Source: Entoloma clypeatum (Eukaryota > Basidiomycota > Agaricomycetes > Agaricales > Entolomataceae). From it: a stretch of DNA of 64,000 bases. Position numbers and translations under genes: made by a program. The notes below the pieces were generated by a model, which worked only from the letters and a program-made list of their open reading frames with translations, ran no database searches and was not told the origin of the DNA. The stretch lies in NCBI GenBank assembly GCA_963565915.1, contig OY751486.1, positions 3,286,001 to 3,350,000 of the forward strand, given 5' to 3'. Within the stretch, counting starts at the first letter, position 1; each line of letters opens with the position of its first letter. Shown piece by piece: positions 58,697 through 64,000 of the stretch.

Positions 58697-58986
58697 CTCA
58701 ATGTATTTACCTCATATATGCACGCCACATTTACTATAGCTTATTTGAATTCAGCATTCAGGGCGCCGTGTGTGGAATAAGTACTGGACAAGTACAGCAT
58801 GACTCTTATGTCGGCATGGTGTCGTTCATGCATAAAGTGTATAATATTGGCATATAATCTCCTTGCCATAAGTAGAGCTATAACATAGATACGATAAGCC
58901 GCCGTACATGAGAGCCGAACCGTAAGAAAGATGGAGCAAGCCCGCGGGATGTATGTAGAACTGCCCATCCACCCAGATTCCGACAC
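58697..58986. other. Short tail-to-tail intergenic region
   Basis: Between converging stops. Nothing recognised. Confidence 0.5.
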
Positions 58987-61592
58987 TCAATGTCTCTTCT
59001 TGGCAGTAGTAGCAGAAGCCGACTTTTTCGTAGCACCAACAACGCTCTTCCTCCCCTTCGTCTCCCTCCTCTTCGTCGGAGACACCGGTTCCGGCGACGC
59101 AGACGGTACATGGGCACTCGACAGCCTCGACGACCTCCTCCTAGTCTGTACCCCACCCTCTCCACCGTCGCCGTCGCCAATCTCCGAAAGGGTCGAGGCG
59201 CTGCCCTTGCGGGCTGGTCGGCGCGGAGGCCGGGAGGGGTGCGGCAGCGGCGCAACGTAGTCGTCCTCTTGGTCCTCGTCCCCGTCCCCTTCTTCGTCCA
59301 GCATCAGCGATCCGGGCAGGCTACGCCCCAAAGCCGCATTTTTGATGTGTTTTGTGCTCCGGCGCGTAGTCTTTGCGGGCAGCGGAGGAGCTGTCGTCGT
59401 CGTCCTCGTCTGGCGAGTCGACCGCATGCCACGTGAGATAGGAGGTGGAGGGGCAGGCGGTTCTTCATCGTGTTCTTCAGAAGCTTCTTCGTCTTCCTCG
59501 TCGGACATGAAAGCACCAGGCGGAATCCGTCGGACGGGCTTCTCAGGCACACGCGCGATCTCACTAGACGGTCTGGGTGCCTGCTGCACATGTGCCCCGT
59601 TACCGTTCCCAAAAACGGAATATCGGAATCCATCAGCCTCTTCCTCTTCTTCGTCCGCGTCCCTTCTTCGGCTTCGTCGTTTCTTTTCTCTACCAAGACG
59701 ACCTGTATCCATATCCACATCCGAATCCTCCGCATCGCCATTCCTCGCTGTCTCCTCCGCACCCTCATCAATGTTAACAACCGACTCCGGCTCCTCCACG
59801 ACATCGAAAGTCCTTTTAATGCCACCATTTCCATTTTTCACAGGCGGCGGATTATAAAACGCATTCTGTTTCCTCGATGCAGGAGCCTGTCCAATCCCGT
59901 TGGATGTCGATGGGAACGACGCGGCTGCTTGAGCCTTTGGTGGCTGAGATGAAGATGAGAACTCTAGTCCACCAGCCGCAGGTGACCCGGCACTCCCGGT
60001 CGTGAAAAGTGGCACTTGCATTGCCTGCGTGAGCGGTTGACGGACTAGCAGCTTCGAGCCCGAGCCCGAGCCCGAGCCAGAGAACGGAGAGGACGCCGGG
60101 GCGGGGAGGAAACTCTTCCTTGGTCCTGAGGTGAGTCCATGTCTGTTGGTGGCAGGGGTAGGTGCTGATATGGGGATCAGAGGCGCTGCTGCTGCAGTCG
60201 TAGCGGGGGTGGACGTAGACGTCCTCAACGAGGATAACGGCCCGCCGAAGCGCGGGGCTCCTGAGCGTTCGGAGATAGGTACCGCCGGCGCAGGTGGGAT
60301 AATGTCGTGTAAAGGTGTTGCGGCAGCGCCACTCGTGGGTCTGGGAATCTCCTCCCAAGACATACTCATGTCCGCTGGAGTAGTGGTTGGTACGGAAGGC
60401 TGTCCATTCGGTTTGGGTTTCGTGGCTGGAGGGTTGCTACCAAGTGTAAGACCCTCGAGTTCCGTGTCGAGAAGCATGCGTTCTACGGAGGGAAGAGCGT
60501 CATAGAGGTCACGAACCATTTTCCGTCGATCTTGCGAGTCGGTCTTGGATTCGTTCAATGTGGATGATGCGAATTGGTGGTCGGTTTTTATGGCTGCTGC
60601 GTGATTGCCGGATTGTATGAGGCGAACGCAGACAAGGTCGCGCAGGATGCTGATAGAATAGGTTGAAAGGGTTTGTGGTGGTTCCAATGCGTATCTGTGG
60701 AGGAAGTTCTCTTCGAAAGGGGACAGAGGGAACGCGAGGAGGGCAGACAGCCCATCAGGACGCGGTCTAGCTGTGCAACAGTGTCAGATATTTAGGTTCG
60801 TGTATTAGCCAAAAACGCACGCGAAATGCTCCACTCCAGAATTTTTCCTAGTAGTCGCGACCGCGTGCGGTCCGTCTCGTTGAAGGTACGTTGAAACTGC
60901 CAGGCTTCCAAAAGGCTCGTCTCAGCCAGGGCAAGCGAGTAAACATCGATGTCTATTGGCTCCACAAGTAGTGGCTTGGCTGTCCGAACGTAATTGATGA
61001 TGAGGGGAGCCGAGTTAGGGGAGAGGGAGATGGCGTGTATTATTTTGGATGCGTAATCCTTGTTGAGGCGTGCATCGGAGAGAATACCCACGGCGCGCTA
61101 TTACATGTTCAATTGTGTTCTCAGAGTGTAAAAATAGTGAAACCCACCGCAACATTGATGCCAGCGTCAAGGTGCCAATACGCGTCTGCAAGTGCGGTAA
61201 ACTGCGGTGGCAAACAGCGATCGTTTTGGAACCTCTCCTCTCTTCCATCCTGATGCCATTTCAGCAACAGATACACCAGACATTCCTTCTTCAAAGTATC
61301 ATAGTGCGATCCGTCGATTGCGTCAAGAAGGTGTACAAGGTCATCCAAATTGTGCGGAGGAAATAGGTCGGCAGGCTGGCGCATTCCTCCTGAGCTGAGG
61401 AGGATGTCGAAGATGAGGACGTCGTCCATCGCTGCTCGTCTGCGCTCGATCTGCTCTGGCCGTGGTTCTCGCCATGCAAACCCGGTGTTCGATACGTCAA
61501 AATATCCAAGAAAAGGTGGTGCGCGCGGGGCCTCCTCGTCCTTTAAACCCTTTCAAGACATGTTTTCTTGTATATTAGGAGTTACGTACCAT
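58987..61592 (-). CDS. ELYS-like nucleoporin (nuclear pore assembly)
   Basis: On minus. The ELYS domain is spread over exons from 61549 down: YFDVSNTGFAWREPRPEQIE, DDVLIFDILLSSGGMRQPADL, LKKECLVYLLLKWHQDG, AISLSPNSAPLIINYV, EPIDIDVYSLALAETSLLEAW, PPQTLSTYSISILRDLVCVRL. The large last exon (58987 to about 60684) is a low-complexity, Ser/Pro/acidic tail with basic patches and ends SATTAKKRH. In the family this domain anchors the outer ring of the pore (fission yeast Ely5, animal ELYS). The proposed start is an ATG at 61590-61592 directly before an intron (GTACGT...), so coding exon 1 would be three bases; this part is uncertain and the intron would be only about 40 nt. Confidence 0.85.
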
Positions 61593-62377
61593 CTTCTACA
61601 CGATCAAAGGGTTCTGAAATGGACAGAACAAGGATCGCGTTATTTCAACGTGCCACTAGGAAGAGTTACAGTAGCTTATGTCAGCAAGGTTCAAGTTTCA
61701 TTGATACGACTATGTGAGTGTGGAAGTAATATTTCTACCAAGTATGCTAAGATCTCTCTAGCATTCGGAAAATACTTGATACATTGTACAAGCTCTGTAC
61801 ATCTAAGCTTCAATACAGCTTTTCATCAACTTCCTTAGGACGTTGTGGATCTTCGACCGGAACCGGGCCATTGCGGCGATACCATCGCGTTTGAAGGTGA
61901 CCAGAATCTTCCATTCATTCTCTGATTGACTGTGTTCAGGCCATCAACTATCCTTGAGTTCGCTTTCAAAGTTGCCCTTCCAGTCACTAGGTGAAAGAGG
62001 TCTGAATTCAGTGGTAAGCCGACTGTGGGCAACTCTACGAATTCTGGAAGCCTATGGCATCAGCGAGATGTTGTCATCGAAAAGTATTTCCCTACGAAAA
62101 GTGTTTGAACCTTTGGAGAAGTGATGGATTTATGGGGAAAAAAGAGGGTAATGAACCCTTTCCCAAGGACGCCCATGTTAACAGAAATAAAATGGATTTA
62201 CACTTCGACATGTCCTACTCTGCCCAATGTCTTGTATCAACGAAACAGCGGAAACTACTTGTGTGAATGAAAACAGAGACGCCGATGTTCGGACGACGTT
62301 CAACACACCATCATCAGGCTGTGCATAGATCGCAGGAATTCTTTTCAATGGGTGCGACCATGAATTCGCATCGCCTC
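61593..62377. other. Intergenic
   Basis: No supported gene. Short unrelated frames only. Confidence 0.5.
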
Positions 62378-63568
62378 TCAATGTTCTCCGTTATCCGTCA
62401 TAACCCATGAAGGTTCTCCAGAGGACCCAGGCGCTACATGTCGTCCCTCAGGTCCGCCAGACACCGCCTCCCGCCCAGCCTTCGAATTCGCGGCTTGTTT
62501 AGGTGACTGAGCACGTCTCTTTCGGATCCAAGACGGTTTTCCCGGCGGTTTCGGCAGAGCCGCGAGCGTGGCACGGTTCCTACTCCATCCAGCGGGGGGC
62601 TGGACTTGTAATTTGGGTGTCCAGACATTTACGAACCCTTGAAACTTCGGGAAGACGTTTCCCTTGACTTTCTTAAGGACGGTCTCGTCGATACCATTGG
62701 TCCACAAAGTGAGGGGGCTACCAAGCGGGACTAGGAGGACAAGAGTGAGGATGAGGATTCGAAACGAAACAGAGACCCACCTCGACCTTCCTGCTGCTGC
62801 CCGTTGCCGAGGTCATAAAAATCGCGACTACCTTGTTCGTTGATCGTGGATATCACAAGACGAACGACTTGATCAAGACGACCTTGGCGTTCCGCCGGCC
62901 ATTCAACTTCTAACGTCCCGCCCAGAAGAAGATCTTCCAAGTGCCATCCAGTTTCGGCGTAAGGGTGATAATGCTCTGGCAGTCGACCGAGTGCGGGGAA
63001 CATAGACTTGGAAAGGGCAATTGCCAGTTCATGAAGGACGACGGTAAGGAGGATGTGGCGCCATTGCTGTAGGGCGTTGGATTTCAGCATAGCAGATTTC
63101 AGAAGTACGGTAAGGACGAACCTCTCCTCTGGCTTGATCACGTTCGTAGGCATCAAGAAGCGTGTCCGGTATGTAAATTTTGTTGTCTTTGAACGGCGCT
63201 GCTCCCTCCTTCGACTGAGATGCAGGGAGAAAAGTGGGCCAGGTGTTTTCAAAGAAGTTGTGAACATCCTTCAATTCAAGGATTTTGATGTCCTGTATAC
63301 CGGATTCGATAAGATCCTGCGCGAAAGTGCGGGTAACCTGGAAATAGCATTTCTGCGCATAGTCAGATTGCAGGATCCACAGCCTGAGATTCCCAATCAG
63401 GTTCCGGGCTTTCGGGTAGCCTGCAAGCTGGGCAGTCTGAGATGCATCCTTCTTAAAGGTTTCCCAGGCGGCGGTTCTTGTATGCTTGGAGTCAGCCTTT
63501 CCGGACAACGCGGAGAGAGACTTACATCCGTGACTGTCCCCTAATCCGATCGTAGACTTTCCACACAA
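62378..63568 (-). CDS. Unrecognised protein with HELAIALSK motif
   Basis: Three exons on minus. Exon 1 runs from 63568 to about 63139, where GAGAG is followed by GTTCGT; exon 2 starts after CCCTACAG with QWRHILLTVVLHELAIALSK; exon 3 starts after TTGGTAG with PLTLWTNGIDETVLKK and ends at 62378. It encodes about 350 residues with an Arg/Pro-rich end. In exon 2, HELAIALSK has the look of a zinc-protease helix HExxH but with Leu in place of the second His, so I do not claim a protease. The start could lie upstream, because the frame is open near the chosen ATG. Function unknown. Confidence 0.65.
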
Positions 63569-64000
63569 GTTGGGTTCCGTAGAAAATTACAACCCATGAG
63601 CAATAAATAAGGAAAAGCGCTTGCAAAAATGCAAAAATCGAAGTTAACAGCGCCATTGAGGTTTGTAACGTCACTTGTAGGAGGTTCCAAGCAAGGAAGG
63701 AGGGAATGTTTCAGCAAGAGGCGTCTGAGACCAGATTATAAACTCTGGACCTCTGTCTAAGCCTACGTCATAATGTGCCGGAGCCGCGAGCGTGGTTGAC
63801 ATTTAGAGAGGAACGTCTTTTTTCTGAGCAGGATCCATAGTCTGAGTATTTCGCTCACGTTCTGAAATCTTTCATGGGTAAGTACGGGTACAAATGATAC
63901 GATCATTAAAGGGAATTGTTCCGACGTTGCCTAGTTTATGAACCTTTAAAGTATTGCGACCAAGGGACGCGACTATCTGGGCTGCCTCCTCCCGGATACC
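63569..64000. other. Intergenic to window end
   Basis: Nothing recognised. Confidence 0.5.

Noticed and set aside
62378..63568. Zinc metalloprotease call from HELAIALSK
   Set aside because: The second histidine of HExxH is missing, so the motif is not diagnostic.

Overview
The window is fungal, most likely from an Agaricomycete (mushroom-forming basidiomycete). The host genes are cut by many introns of about 50-60 nt. The families include Bsc6-like and ZIFL-like MFS transporters, an F-box/WD-like protein, an ELYS nucleoporin, a Yra1/ALYREF factor and a Pfk26-like enzyme. Two runs of exactly 200 N show that this is a draft scaffold. No rRNA, tRNA or CRISPR array was recognised.

Layout. 1-9646 is a nest of transposons: a Ty1/copia element on + is interrupted by a chromodomain Ty3/gypsy element (1-5234) and by a Tc1 element (6829-8447). 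All three carry premature stops of the kind made by C-to-T changes. 9647-15470 holds a long foldback element inside another hairpin, and then a minus-strand copia of the same family, internally deleted but with its target duplication. 15574-17666 is an intact 12-exon MFS gene. 17820-24720 is a tandem duplication of a divergent gene pair: a small N-anchored coiled-coil protein (minus) and a kinase-like protein (plus). 24928-29209 holds a small membrane protein, a 6-phosphofructo-2-kinase whose phosphatase histidine is serine, and an mRNA export factor.

28182-32986 is repeated almost perfectly at 33187-37990 on the two sides of a 200-N gap. This looks like unmerged contig ends rather than biology, so the second export-factor gene and the second copy of the MFS material should not be counted. 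37006-39314 is a second intact Bsc6-like MFS gene with the same exon plan as the first plus three extra introns. 40872-56903 is a ZIFL-like MFS cluster: one intact gene (54843-56903), three nearly complete copies each with one frameshift, and scattered remnants. A bHLH gene lies inside it. 57069-63568 holds an F-box/WD-like gene with a frameshift, the ELYS gene and an unrecognised gene.

The best candidate for something undescribed is the divergent pair at 18215-20741, duplicated at 21907-24448. Both copies keep open splice structures, a shared short promoter, a possible myristoylation start and a kinase fold with altered catalytic motifs. No partner function can be proved from sequence alone.
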